Assembly (NCBI GenBank): GCA_028287465.1 | Contig: JAQBPO010000018.1 | Location: 43,875-107,874 of the forward strand | Reading direction: 5' to 3' | Origin: Fibrobacterota bacterium | GTDB lineage: Bacteria; Fibrobacterota; Fibrobacteria; UBA11236 | DNA length: 64,000 bases | Shown: positions 17,001 to 24,787 of the stretch, one piece after another | How positions within the stretch are numbered: position 1 is the first letter of the stretch | Layout: every line of letters begins with the position of its first letter | Program-made: the position numbers and the translations under genes | Notes under the pieces: model-generated | The model's input: only the letters and a program-made list of their open reading frames with translations | Told to the model about the DNA's origin: nothing | Databases searched by the model: none

Positions 17001-19454
17001 CTCGGTCTCGTGTGGCAGGATTCGGATGCGGACGGATTCCCGGACGACATCGAAATGATGTACGGCTTCAATCCGAATGACCCCAGGAACAATCCGGGCA
17101 CCACGGTGCGCGCCAATGCGCCCATCGGCGTGTTCTCCGGCAAGTTCCAGATGGGCTCCATGACCAACACCATCACCTTCAAGGTGTATACCGATAGCCT
17201 CAAGGCCTTGTGGGTCGCCTACTCCGCCGTCATCGGCAGGGACACCCTGGTCGACACCCTGAAGACGGCCTTCAACGAGATGGCCGGCGAGTTGTATATC
17301 GCCGTCAAGCTGCCCATGAACGGACCGGACGCCGGCAAGGCCCTCCTGCTGCGCGGCCACTTCGATGCCAATGCCTCCCTGTTGATGGGCCCTATCGACA
17401 TGATCACGGCTCCGGTCAAGGGCGCGACCAATTTCGGCGGAGGCCCCTACGTCGGCCAGTTCGCCGCTTCCGGCCGCGGAGAGGACGTGTCCCGCTACCT
17501 GCCGGGCGCGAATGGAACCACGGTCATCAACAATCCCATCAACCAACCGGTGAATGCGGTGTTCGGCTATCGTGCTCCCCCGGCGGGCACGACCGAAGGC
17601 GCCCAGATCATCTTCAAGGGCAATACCCTCATCCTGGTAAATGATTTCGGGGATACCCTCGCCACCATTCCGAACCTGGTCTTCCGCACCCAGCCCGACG
17701 GCAGCTTCGATTTCAACGGGGAGACCCGTTCCGTTGGAGCCAACAATAGCTGGAAGCGGTCCGAAGCGGGCGCACACATCGCCTATGACGGAAACGGCAA
17801 CTGGATAGTGGACGGCCATTTCTTCCAGGAATCCGATTCCGTCGGCGTCCACAAGACCATTCCCGGACAGTTCTGCGCCAAGGCCGAAAAGGCCGCCATG
17901 ACTCCGTCGCCCGACAAGATCGAAGGCAGCATGAGGGGTTGGATCGCCCAGGACAAGACCGGAGGGGGCTTCGTGGTCCAACCGGTGAACACTTGCGATC
18001 CGACCCGCGGCCCCTGCACCAACAACCCCCCCGCCTGCGACCCGGCCAAGGGTCCTTGCAATACCGATCCCAATGCCTGCCCGGCCGGCCAGGTATGCAA
18101 TACCAACCCGGTCAACTCCTTCAACCAGCCCTGGATGGCCGGCGGAGTCGCCAACTTCAGGACCTTCCTGGAACGCGCCGGGTACAAGGTCGACCAGTAC
18201 GTCTTCGTCTCGATGGGCGGCCGCGTCTATCGCGTATTGAACGACTCGAACCATGTCAAGAACGCCAAGGCTCCCTGGTGCGGTCAGGTGGTCCTTTCGC
18301 TGGAAGCCGTTCCGGCCAAGGATGAGACGGACGTGGCAAGGGCCGCGTTCAAGAACGACTCCATGAGCCTGGCGACCATGTTTACCGGCGCCCTGGTCAT
18401 CGCCATCGAGGACCAGTTCATGAAAGGCCAGCCCGCACTCATGGACAAGGCCCGCGACAACCAGGGTGAAATCCGCGCCAACGTATTCGTGGTGGAAAAC
18501 CGCCCCGCGCCGATGGAGTACGGAGCCGCCACCATGGTCTGCAACAATGGCCCCGTCAATCCGGTTTGCGACCCGGCCAAGGGCGCTTGCCCGCAGCCGG
18601 TTTGCGATCCCGCCAAGGGCCCCTGCCCGATCGATACCAACAAGGTGGTTTGCGACCCGACCCGTGGCTCTTGCCCCCAGCCGGTCTGCGACCCCGCGAA
18701 AGGTCCTTGCCCGGTTCCCTGTGACCCTGCCAAGGGCCCCTGCCCGATCGATACCAACAAGGTGGTCTGCGACCCGACCCGGGGCACCTGCCCGCAACCG
18801 GTCTGCGACCCCGCCAAGGGTCCCTGCGGTCCCCAGATGCCTCCTGCCTACATGGGAACGCTCGATGTCCTGAAGGCAGCCTTGGCGGTTTCCCAGAACA
18901 CGGTCGGCATCGTGAAGGACAGCCTTGGGAACATCTCCGGCAAGGTGACGGTCAACCCCGGCTCCATGTTCGTCGATGCGAATACCCGGATCGTGATGAT
19001 TGCCGATATCGCCGGCACCACCAAGTTCGTGGTGCTCTCGATTCCCGGTGATCCCATGAAACTGGCCATCAAGGACGGCCTCCCCCTGGTCTTCCCCCGT
19101 CAAAATGATTCCGGCGTCGTGAACAATCCTCCCAAAGACACGAACGTGGTGGTCAACAATCCCCCGGTCGTGGATACCACCAAGCCCCCGGTCTATAAGG
19201 GAGGCATCGAGACCCTTCGGTCGGTCCTTTCCAGCACCGGCGGTGAAGTCCGGGTGATGGATCCCAAGGGCGGCTTCCTGGCCAATGTGAACCAGGAAAC
19301 CCTCAAGACCGACGGCGTCATCACCACCATCCTGGATGCCAACAGCGGCGCCGTCTATGTCTTCATGGGCGCCAAGGAAGACCCGACCAAGCCCGCCCTC
19401 GCCGCCGATGGCAGCCTGGTCGTAACGGTCAAGCCGACGGTCGCCGGCCCATAA
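14070..19454 (+). CDS. Giant multidomain lipoprotein with calcium-type repeats and CDP-x-x-G-x-C octapeptides
   Basis: 1794 residues from ATG 14070 (GGAG 9 nt upstream; another ATG lies 15 bp earlier). A signal peptide ends in a lipobox (FTGC, Cys39). In order: a carboxypeptidase-regulatory-like beta domain; bacterial Ig-like (SbsA-type) domains starting near TAPTVAGVYDAN, with NITFSEPMNRESAKNV; an NTF2/SnoaL-like stretch (VALAVEAAFDAYLSGDVGRF); Asp-rich thrombospondin-3-like calcium loops (DMDQDGVPDGMEG, DTDGDGLADFLE, DSDADGFPDDIE); and a C-terminal third with three diverged copies of one module separated by linkers rich in CDP[A/T][K/R]GxC. It is probably a surface-exposed outer-membrane lipoprotein. 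I do not know the function; adhesion or envelope scaffolding is inference. A strong terminator follows. Confidence 0.85.
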   Translation: MNLPNGFYKGGGAQNRGVRILGKSIVAGLCVLSIAFTGCSQKSGKSTPKVVTNPEEPGTKKIVTALDSLVKANSGKGKGVVTGFLTGEGKSLAQGLLKQASNAGGERRFLQKSEIPLTGATILIFDALKPTTSADTTLKTDTAGNYTCVLKEGKYFGFAVYLDLETFQLVTTSIPNMNPKADSVIHMDTATAIEDVTAPTVAGVYDANTANSDGIFLVGSVPDKNAKINITFSEPMNRESAKNVILGRIDTTNTSTSMVLADTVKDAKLSWNGDSKELTIFAPSLVLGAQYGLIIPTTMKDLAKNPLEKEYKATFVTVLSADLAAIKFAVAATFPADKETIKPIQNPGVSFNRPVEVFSILKNATISPAINGYWEVSGARAVFIHKEPLVVGQTYTITLPTTVADLAAAGLETAFTYSFTVKDFEGAAKESSGKAQQVALAVEAAFDAYLSGDVGRFAAAFHQNFRLYNEDGGIKSKTQFLDMIRADVGEKQAMIAGFMGPVFDNTADACKDRLARWKVGAEGGTADDEIWVDAYVNPGQSPRAYDKDKVAIPASSLTWDPTGPRFTYKGKKYGFGPDMSKFSGPVNMDAAKGDMRFMADMLKQTSTVVLQLVKYEGKEEFRVDPSVTLSGDTARLAVKMINYEKYNRVNFGDINRACEAKLVDTTYEVLKFTLVFDGSKWLVTSIVSPSKETNREDFNKAVDTKDFQIKQILPITLVSPLKEGAQAADGTVTFKFKGPVLDSVGGYLVGISEDPKFCFGRPPYGALVYVKASNHSGAEETFVLGSNGIPTSSNAASILRRVQDLRLPGWERCMFENALTTLYKTESGFGGVYNWKVIAIKDTSAVSFLANGFSGERFYGESDFGPTRGYFACKAFPQGTAFAALETNQQNFVNTQPVINNGSFNDMDQDGVPDGMEGKYKTDPRDRNSFPNFRVDTDGDGLADFLEAMLDPKGTDSLITKKADAAGVKGEIEKLRALGLVWQDSDADGFPDDIEMMYGFNPNDPRNNPGTTVRANAPIGVFSGKFQMGSMTNTITFKVYTDSLKALWVAYSAVIGRDTLVDTLKTAFNEMAGELYIAVKLPMNGPDAGKALLLRGHFDANASLLMGPIDMITAPVKGATNFGGGPYVGQFAASGRGEDVSRYLPGANGTTVINNPINQPVNAVFGYRAPPAGTTEGAQIIFKGNTLILVNDFGDTLATIPNLVFRTQPDGSFDFNGETRSVGANNSWKRSEAGAHIAYDGNGNWIVDGHFFQESDSVGVHKTIPGQFCAKAEKAAMTPSPDKIEGSMRGWIAQDKTGGGFVVQPVNTCDPTRGPCTNNPPACDPAKGPCNTDPNACPAGQVCNTNPVNSFNQPWMAGGVANFRTFLERAGYKVDQYVFVSMGGRVYRVLNDSNHVKNAKAPWCGQVVLSLEAVPAKDETDVARAAFKNDSMSLATMFTGALVIAIEDQFMKGQPALMDKARDNQGEIRANVFVVENRPAPMEYGAATMVCNNGPVNPVCDPAKGACPQPVCDPAKGPCPIDTNKVVCDPTRGSCPQPVCDPAKGPCPVPCDPAKGPCPIDTNKVVCDPTRGTCPQPVCDPAKGPCGPQMPPAYMGTLDVLKAALAVSQNTVGIVKDSLGNISGKVTVNPGSMFVDANTRIVMIADIAGTTKFVVLSIPGDPMKLAIKDGLPLVFPRQNDSGVVNNPPKDTNVVVNNPPVVDTTKPPVYKGGIETLRSVLSSTGGEVRVMDPKGGFLANVNQETLKTDGVITTILDANSGAVYVFMGAKEDPTKPALAADGSLVVTVKPTVAGP
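17994..18827 (+). repeat. CDP[A/T][K/R]GxC octapeptide repeat clusters
   Basis: Inside the giant lipoprotein gene nine copies of the octapeptide C-D-P-[AT]-[KR]-G-x-C are encoded: two at 17994-18060 and seven at 18567-18827. In the second cluster a longer unit, with the spacer CPIDTNKVVCDPTRG, is itself repeated twice at the DNA level. The Cys pairs have constant spacing, consistent with disulphide or metal-binding knots in an extended linker. Confidence 0.85.
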
Positions 19455-19477
19455 GGCCGTTCGGAGTCCTTTTCTTC

Positions 19478-19513
19478 AGGCCCCGGGGTTCCATCCCCGG
19501 GGCCTTTTCTTTT
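19478..19513 (+). terminator. Rho-independent terminator
   Basis: An 11-bp perfect stem AGGCCCCGGGG (19478-19488) / CCCCGGGGCCT (19495-19505) with a 6-nt loop is followed by TTTCTTTT. It ends the giant lipoprotein transcript. Confidence 0.88.
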
Positions 19514-19602
19514 CCCCGGAAAATATCCCCGTCCAGGCGGGAAAAACCGGCCTATGGCTTCCCCGCGGCCTGCAATGGTATCCTGGAAGACAGGTCGATA
19601 CC

Positions 19603-20010
19603 ATGGAAGTCCCGGAATTCCGCATGCAGGATCACGATTTGGAGGCCCGCCTCGCCCGTTTGGAGCGGGCGCAGGCCCTCGCCTTGGAAGAAGCCCTGGA
19701 AAGGCTTTCAGGGGCCCCGGGTAAAGGGGAAAGGGAAGGCCTTCCCCTGTTCCTCTTGCCGTTGGCGGAGTCCGGACTGACCGCCACCCAGATGGTTCGC
19801 CTCGCGGGCAAGGTTCCGGATGGTTTTCCGCTCGATCATCGGGAAATCTATTTTGACTTCCGGTTGGCGCGATGGATGCGTCATATCGAACCGCCCACCA
19901 TTTCCCAATGCCTGGATGAATACATGGAGAACGCCGAGTCGCCCGCGGCCGGGATGGCGTATCTCAAGGCCCAGTGGCTGGGTTTCCTGCGACGGTACGG
20001 AGCGGGGTAG
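19603..20010 (+). CDS. Hypothetical protein
   Basis: 135 residues, soluble, no signal peptide. The N-terminal third is an acidic/basic helix (LEARLARLERAQALALEEALERL), likely coiled coil; the rest contains YFDFRLARWMRHIEPPTISQCLDEYM. I do not recognise the family. A second in-frame ATG at 19624 is a possible start; neither has a strong ribosome site. It is convergent with the DUF5683-like gene. Confidence 0.55.
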   Translation: MEVPEFRMQDHDLEARLARLERAQALALEEALERLSGAPGKGEREGLPLFLLPLAESGLTATQMVRLAGKVPDGFPLDHREIYFDFRLARWMRHIEPPTISQCLDEYMENAESPAAGMAYLKAQWLGFLRRYGAG

Positions 20011-20044
20011 GGGATCGGCCTCGAGGGCCGGGCGAAGCCTATTC

Positions 20045-20992
20045 TCAGAACGGCAGGGACAGGCTCGCGGCGAGGGTCCCGTCGGGATGGGCCTCGAAAG
20101 CGAAATGGCTGGGAGCGTCGAAGTCCGACAAGGACGCGTCCACCATCCCATCCAAGACCGCATACACGTAGAACAGGGCCATGCCCCAGAAGTATTGGTT
20201 GCGCCTCTTCCGGTAAAGGGTCCGATCCTTTTCCAATTCGGTTATCGTCGAGGAACCGGCGGGCAACTCCTCCCTCGCTACCGCGAGTCGGGCATTGAGC
20301 AGATCCACCATCTGCTGGCGGGAATAGGCCGAGATCGCGCTCGCGCCTATCGTCATCCACAACAACCCGAACTTACCGTATCGCCGGTTGTAAATCTGGC
20401 CGGCCCCGGGGAATGCCATTCCATAGAGCATGGCCCGCCGTACCGAACGGGTCCGGGTATCCTTGTGCCGGCTCAGGTAGGCGATTTCCGCAGCATCCAG
20501 GATGCCGTAAAGATGCAGGCCTACGGCCCAGGCGAATTGGGAATGGACCAGGTCTTCCTGCTGGGAAGCCAACTGGGTGCGCCCCCGGGCGAAGGAGATC
20601 TGTTCCCTGCGGCGGGCATCGAAAAAATCCGCGCTGTCCGGGGATCGGCCCTGCTTGATGAAATAGGCGTCCGCCGAATCAAGGGCCTCCCCGGCCTGTT
20701 CGCGCCAGTGGGGGATATCCACAAGTTCGGAATACAGGGCCAACCCGCCCAACAAGGTTTCCAGGCCGATCAGAAAGCCCCCGCGAACGGGGTGATGCCC
20801 GTAAATCTGCCCGGCCCCTGGAAGCAGGGCGGATAGGGTAACGGTCTTGGCATAGGAAAGCGGATGAGGCGGTCCTGTCCAATCCCGCAAGGGCAAGGAG
20901 TCGATTTCCGCGATACCGCTATGGCCTTGGGAGGCGGAGGGGCGGTAGAGAGCCAGGAAGATTAGGATAAGGAGGGTGTGGCCCACGCGCAT
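20045..20992 (-). CDS. DUF5683-like membrane/secreted protein
   Basis: 315 residues from ATG 20990-20992; an in-frame TTG 18 bp upstream is less likely. A signal peptide or first helix (HTLLILIFLALYRPSAS) is followed by two copies of the pattern LLPGAGQIY (ALLPGAGQIYGHHPVRGG and AFPGAGQIYNRRYGK), each beside hydrophobic segments. That duplicated motif is typical of DUF5683 proteins of the FCB group. A Gln/Asp-rich helical stretch sits between them. Function unknown; envelope location likely. Confidence 0.72.
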   Translation of the reverse strand: MRVGHTLLILIFLALYRPSASQGHSGIAEIDSLPLRDWTGPPHPLSYAKTVTLSALLPGAGQIYGHHPVRGGFLIGLETLLGGLALYSELVDIPHWREQAGEALDSADAYFIKQGRSPDSADFFDARRREQISFARGRTQLASQQEDLVHSQFAWAVGLHLYGILDAAEIAYLSRHKDTRTRSVRRAMLYGMAFPGAGQIYNRRYGKFGLLWMTIGASAISAYSRQQMVDLLNARLAVAREELPAGSSTITELEKDRTLYRKRRNQYFWGMALFYVYAVLDGMVDASLSDFDAPSHFAFEAHPDGTLAASLSLPF

Positions 20993-21088
20993 TGACAGGA
21001 AAAAGTACAAAGAACTGGGCCAAAGCCGGAATCGGTCCCTGTCAAGCGGGACAATTCCTGTCCCCGGGGAGGTGGTATATTTTTAAAT

Positions 21089-22348
21089 ATGAAAGTCGGC
21101 ATCATCAATATCGGGGACGAGCTGCTCGGCGGCAAAATCCTGAACTCGAACCAGTTCGATTTGGCCCGCATCCTCGCCCCTCTCGGCCATGACATCCCCT
21201 TCAACCTTGTCGTCGGGGATGACGAAAGCGCGCTCGCACGCTCCCTCTCCTGGGTCACCGGACCCCTGACCCCGTTCAAACCGGACCTTCTGATCCTTAC
21301 GGGGGGCTTGGGGCCCACCAAGGATGACCTTACCCGGCAGGCCGTAGCCGGATTCCTGGGGCGGCCCATGGTTGAAAGCGCGGAGGCCCTTGACTGGCTC
21401 GCCGAATTCCTCGGTCGGCCAGCGGGGGAGATGCCGTGGGGCCAGCGCCTCCAGGCTTCCGTTCCCGAGGGAACCCGGCCGCTACGTAACCCAGCGGGTA
21501 CTGCCTGCGGGTTCCGGTTCGAAGCGGGCGGCATTCCTGCGTACGCTTTTCCCGGAGTACCGGCCGAGCTGGATGCCATGGCGCGCCTGCACCTGCTTCC
21601 CGGCCTGAAAGGGGATGGCGTACTTCTGGAACGCAGCCTGTATACCTGGGGTTGGTCGGAAAGCGCCCAACGTCAAGCCTTCGGGGCCATCGAACTGTCC
21701 CCCCATTTCCGGTTCTCCAGCCTTCCCGGCGAGCGGGGCGTGCGCATCACCCTTTCCAGCCTGTGCGCCCCGTCCCAGCAGGCCGGACGCGCTGAGGAAC
21801 TCGATGTACTTTGGCGGGAAATGCTGAAGTCCATTCCCAAGGAATCCATCGTCGACACCGAAGGTTCCGCCTTGCCCCAGGCCGTGGTCAAACTCCTCCT
21901 TTCCAGAGGAGCCACGGTTTCCGTAGCGGAGTCCTGCACCGGAGGCGGCCTCGGATTTCTCCTGACCGAAACGGCCGGAAGTTCCGCGGTCTTCCATAAG
22001 GGTTTTCTGACCTATTCCAACCAGGCGAAGACGGATCTGCTCGGCGTGGATCCGGATATCCTGAAATCCCATGGAGCCGTATCCGAGGAAACCGCCTTGG
22101 CCATGGTACGCGGCTGCCTGGATCGATCCGGAGCCACCTACGCGGCCGCCATTACCGGTATCGCCGGACCGGACGGCGGTACCCATGATAAGCCCGTGGG
22201 GACCGTTTGGATCGCCGTGGCGGCCCATGGCATCGCCCATGCGCGGGTTTTCAAATTCCGCGGCGATAGGAACGTCATCCGGTGGCGGTCGGCACAATCG
22301 GCCTTGAACCAGCTTAGGTTATTGATTTCAGGGCAAATGGAGTCATGA
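21089..22348 (+). CDS. cinA: CinA family nicotinamide-nucleotide amidohydrolase
   Basis: 419 residues, normal for two-domain CinA. The N-terminal MoCF-like domain has INIGDELLGGKILNSN and LILTGGLGPTKDDLTR; the C-terminal amidase domain has SVAESCTGGGLGFLLT, VVSEET-like GAVSEETALAM and ITGIAGPDGGT. The enzyme deamidates NMN (pyridine nucleotide salvage) and the N-terminal domain can act on ADP-ribose. The gene lies 83 bp before recA, the classic cinA-recA order, but recA has its own promoter here. GGGAGG is 16 nt from the ATG, rather far. Confidence 0.94.
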   Translation: MKVGIINIGDELLGGKILNSNQFDLARILAPLGHDIPFNLVVGDDESALARSLSWVTGPLTPFKPDLLILTGGLGPTKDDLTRQAVAGFLGRPMVESAEALDWLAEFLGRPAGEMPWGQRLQASVPEGTRPLRNPAGTACGFRFEAGGIPAYAFPGVPAELDAMARLHLLPGLKGDGVLLERSLYTWGWSESAQRQAFGAIELSPHFRFSSLPGERGVRITLSSLCAPSQQAGRAEELDVLWREMLKSIPKESIVDTEGSALPQAVVKLLLSRGATVSVAESCTGGGLGFLLTETAGSSAVFHKGFLTYSNQAKTDLLGVDPDILKSHGAVSEETALAMVRGCLDRSGATYAAAITGIAGPDGGTHDKPVGTVWIAVAAHGIAHARVFKFRGDRNVIRWRSAQSALNQLRLLISGQMES

Positions 22349-22369
22349 TAAACTTATCCATAAATGCCC

Positions 22370-22398
22370 TTGCACATTTGAGCAGTAATTAGTATTCT
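22370..22398 (+). promoter_or_regulatory. recA promoter (-35 TTGCAC, -10 TATTCT)
   Basis: TTGCAC at 22370-22375 and TATTCT at 22393-22398 are exactly 17 bp apart, 33 bp before the recA ATG. It is the best sigma70-type promoter in the window. The -35 box lies inside the candidate LexA site, so repressor binding would block it. Confidence 0.65.
22371..22384. promoter_or_regulatory. Candidate LexA (SOS) box upstream of recA
   Basis: TGCACATTTGAGCA fits TGCAC-N4-GNGCA, the reverse complement of the LexA box I recall for Fibrobacter succinogenes (TGCNC-N4-GTGCA). It covers the -35 element of recA, where an SOS repressor should sit. The motif comparison rests on memory of published work; the sequence and position are directly visible. 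Confidence 0.6.
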
Positions 22399-22431
22399 TA
22401 TTCAAACCCCTCCCTCCTGAAGGAGTCTTTC

Positions 22432-23547
22432 ATGTCCGTCAAGAACAAACCCCAAGTCGTTTCCGAGGAAACCGCCAACAAGAAAAGGGCTATCGATGCT
22501 GCCGTTGCGCAGATCGAGAAGAACCACGGTAAAGGCTCGATCATGACCTTGGGAAGCCAGGAAATCATGGATATCCCCGTCATCAGCACGGGTTGCATCC
22601 AGCTGGATATGTCCCTCGGCATCGGCGGATTGCCCAAGGGGAGAATCGTCGAGATTTTTGGACCGGAATCCTCCGGTAAGACCACCTTGACCTTGCATGC
22701 CATCGCCGAGTGTCAGAAGGCCGGCGGAGTCGCCGCCTTCATCGATGCCGAGCATGCCTTCGATGCCCTCTATGCCCGCAAACTGGGCGTGGACATCGAC
22801 AATCTCCTGGTCTCCCAGCCGGATACCGGCGAGCAGGCCCTGGACATCTGCGAGACCCTGGTCCGCAGCGGCGCCATCGACCTTATCGTCGTGGATTCCG
22901 TTGCCGCCCTGGTTCCCCAGGCCGAAATCAATGGTGAGATGGGGGATTCCCACATGGGTCTGCAGGCCCGCCTGATGAGCCAGGCCCTGCGCAAGCTTAC
23001 GGGCATCCTGAACCGGTCCCATTGCTGCCTCATCTTCATCAACCAGCTGCGCATGAAGATCGGCGTCATGTTCGGGAATCCGGAAACCACCACGGGCGGC
23101 AATGCCTTGAAGTTCTATTCCTCCGTTCGCCTGGACATCCGTAAGATCGCTTCCCTGAAGGAAGGCGACGATGTCATCGGAAACCGGACCAAGGTGAAGG
23201 TCGTCAAAAACAAGGTGGCCGCTCCGTTCAAGCAATGCGAGTTCGACATCCTATACGGTACCGGCATTTCCCGCGAAGGAAGTCTGCTGGATATGGCGAC
23301 CGAAATGGAAATCGTCCAGAAGAGCGGAACCTGGTTTTCCTACGGTAAGGAACGCATCGGCCAAGGCCGTGAAAAGGCTCGGGACTTCCTCAAGGAAAAC
23401 AAGGCCATGGCCGCGGAAATCGAGGCCAAGATCCGTCAGACCCATGCCGCAGCCCAAGCCGATTCCAAGGCCGTAAAGGCTGCCGCAACCGGAGGGGGCG
23501 AAGAGTCCTGGGACAATATCGAAATCACGGCTCAAGGCGATACCTGA
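22432..23547 (+). CDS. recA: Recombinase A
   Basis: 371 residues. RecA forms ATP-dependent filaments on single-stranded DNA, drives strand exchange and triggers LexA self-cleavage. Walker [10 protein letters not shown] is at residues 77-85; also seen are [35 protein letters not shown] (Walker B), loop L1 [53 protein letters not shown] (the L2/ATP-cap region; given here in part) and the C-terminal domain. AAGGAG sits 6 nt before the ATG. Preceded by a promoter with a likely LexA box and followed by a terminator. Confidence 0.98.
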   Translation: MSVKNKPQVVSEETANKKRAIDAAVAQIEKNHGKGSIMTLGSQEIMDIPVISTGCIQLDMSLGIGGLPKGRIVEIFGPESSGKTTLTLHAIAECQKAGGVAAFIDAEHAFDALYARKLGVDIDNLLVSQPDTGEQALDICETLVRSGAIDLIVVDSVAALVPQAEINGEMGDSHMGLQARLMSQALRKLTGILNRSHCCLIFINQLRMKIGVMFGNPETTTGGNALKFYSSVRLDIRKIASLKEGDDVIGNRTKVKVVKNKVAAPFKQCEFDILYGTGISREGSLLDMATEMEIVQKSGTWFSYGKERIGQGREKARDFLKENKAMAAEIEAKIRQTHAAAQADSKAVKAAATGGGEESWDNIEITAQGDT

Positions 23548-23909
23548 AGCGAATTCGTACTACGGTAGAACCTGAAGTGAATTGAATGGGCATCACCCGT
23601 CCTTCCCGGAGGACAGGTGACCGGTCCCTCAAAAGCCGAAGGGGTGGCGCCTCACTGCTCGACCGCCATTCCTCGTCCAGACGGCAGCCCTGCACCCGTA
23701 GGGCTGCCGTCCATTTTTATCCGGTAAAATCATTCCGGGTACCCAAACCGGAAAAATCCAGGTTGATAACGTTTCCGACAAGGTAAAAAAGCCGTAAATC
23801 TCGCTCTTTTCGGGCGATTTCCCAAAAGGATATCGGGTTACGGCGAGGCGCCGAATTATATAATTTACTCGAACGTCTTTCCGATACCATCCGAACCCGG
23901 CTGAGCAGC
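23548..23909. other. Region between recA and the LolA-like gene
   Basis: About 360 bp without a gene. It starts with two imperfect copies of CCTGAAG[C/T]GAATT (about 23545-23582), then a small hairpin around 23600-23625, the recA terminator (23680-23718), and an AT-rich part with ATTATATAAT near 23855-23864 that may belong to the promoter of the next gene. Confidence 0.45.
23680..23718 (+). terminator. Rho-independent terminator of recA
   Basis: A 12-bp perfect stem GACGGCAGCCCT (23680-23691) / AGGGCTGCCGTC (23700-23711) with an 8-nt loop is followed by CATTTTTAT. Confidence 0.87.
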
Positions 23910-24764
23910 ATGAGACCCTTTCCAAATCGAATCCAAAGCCTCTTTTGCGGTCTGATTTTGTCCGCTGCGGCCTTCGCAATCGGCGCGACGGATGACGATC
24001 TGGCGCGACCCCTTCTGATGCAGGCCATGGACAATCAGTACCACGGACGTTACCAGGCCACCATGGAGATCGTCAATGAGACCTTCGCGGACGGAAAGGA
24101 CTCCCTCGCCGGTTGGGCCGAGTTCGCCGATGATGTGGGGGAGCGGAGGATGTGCCTGGCCGGTTCCAAGAAGGCCTTCGAATACAAGAGCCTGAATTTC
24201 GGAAAGGAACAGTGGATTACCGACGATAATTCCCAACGGGTCCGCCGTATCGCGAACCGCCAGTGGAAGAAAGGGGTTTTCGGCACCCTCCTTACTTATG
24301 AGGACATGCTCAAATTGCCCGTGGATTTCTTCCTGGAATACTCTTCATGCAAGGGCGTGAAGACCACGGACAGCACCTATCAGATTTGCATGACCCTGAA
24401 GCCGCTGTTCCAATCCTTTTACAGCCGTATCGATGTCACCTTGGACAAGAATCCGGTACTCTTGCGCGGCATGACCTTCTACGGTACCCATGGCGAGAAG
24501 CTCAAGACCCTGCAGGTCAAAAGCTACAAGCAGATGGAAGGCAAATGGCTGATGACTCAGATGTCCTTGGCCGACAATGATTCCCTGGCCAGCCTGCAGA
24601 TGTGCTTCAAGAATTTCTCGTTCACCGGGACGCCTCTGGCCCAGAAGGAAAGGGCCAAGAACCTGAGCCTGATATCCAGCCGTCCCTTGGTGATTCCGTC
24701 GCCTTCTGAAGGCGGCGGAAGCCAGGATTCCGACGTGGAAGGCGTGGAAGAAATCAGCAATTAG
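23910..24764 (+). CDS. Outer-membrane lipoprotein-sorting (LolA-like) protein
   Basis: 284 residues. A signal peptide (LFCGLILSAAAFAIGA) is followed by a beta-rich body: YQATMEIVNETFADGKDSLAGWAEF, EQWITDDNSQRVRRI, DMLKLPVDFFLEYSSCK, ITLKPLFQSFYSRIDVTL-type strands and KLKTLQVKSYKQMEGKW. This is the layout of COG2834 outer-membrane lipoprotein-sorting proteins (LolA/LolB fold), often encoded beside RND-type exporters. No exporter is nearby. The C-terminus is an acidic Ser/Glu tail. Predicted periplasmic; substrate unknown. Confidence 0.75.
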   Translation: MRPFPNRIQSLFCGLILSAAAFAIGATDDDLARPLLMQAMDNQYHGRYQATMEIVNETFADGKDSLAGWAEFADDVGERRMCLAGSKKAFEYKSLNFGKEQWITDDNSQRVRRIANRQWKKGVFGTLLTYEDMLKLPVDFFLEYSSCKGVKTTDSTYQICMTLKPLFQSFYSRIDVTLDKNPVLLRGMTFYGTHGEKLKTLQVKSYKQMEGKWLMTQMSLADNDSLASLQMCFKNFSFTGTPLAQKERAKNLSLISSRPLVIPSPSEGGGSQDSDVEGVEEISN

Positions 24765-24787
24765 GCCGATACCGGCTTAACCCTTTT

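Noticed and set aside
14040..19103. 1687-codon minus-strand ORF
   Set aside because: It is the antisense of the giant lipoprotein gene; His/Gly/Asp-biased translation without domains is the mirror of GC-rich codon use.
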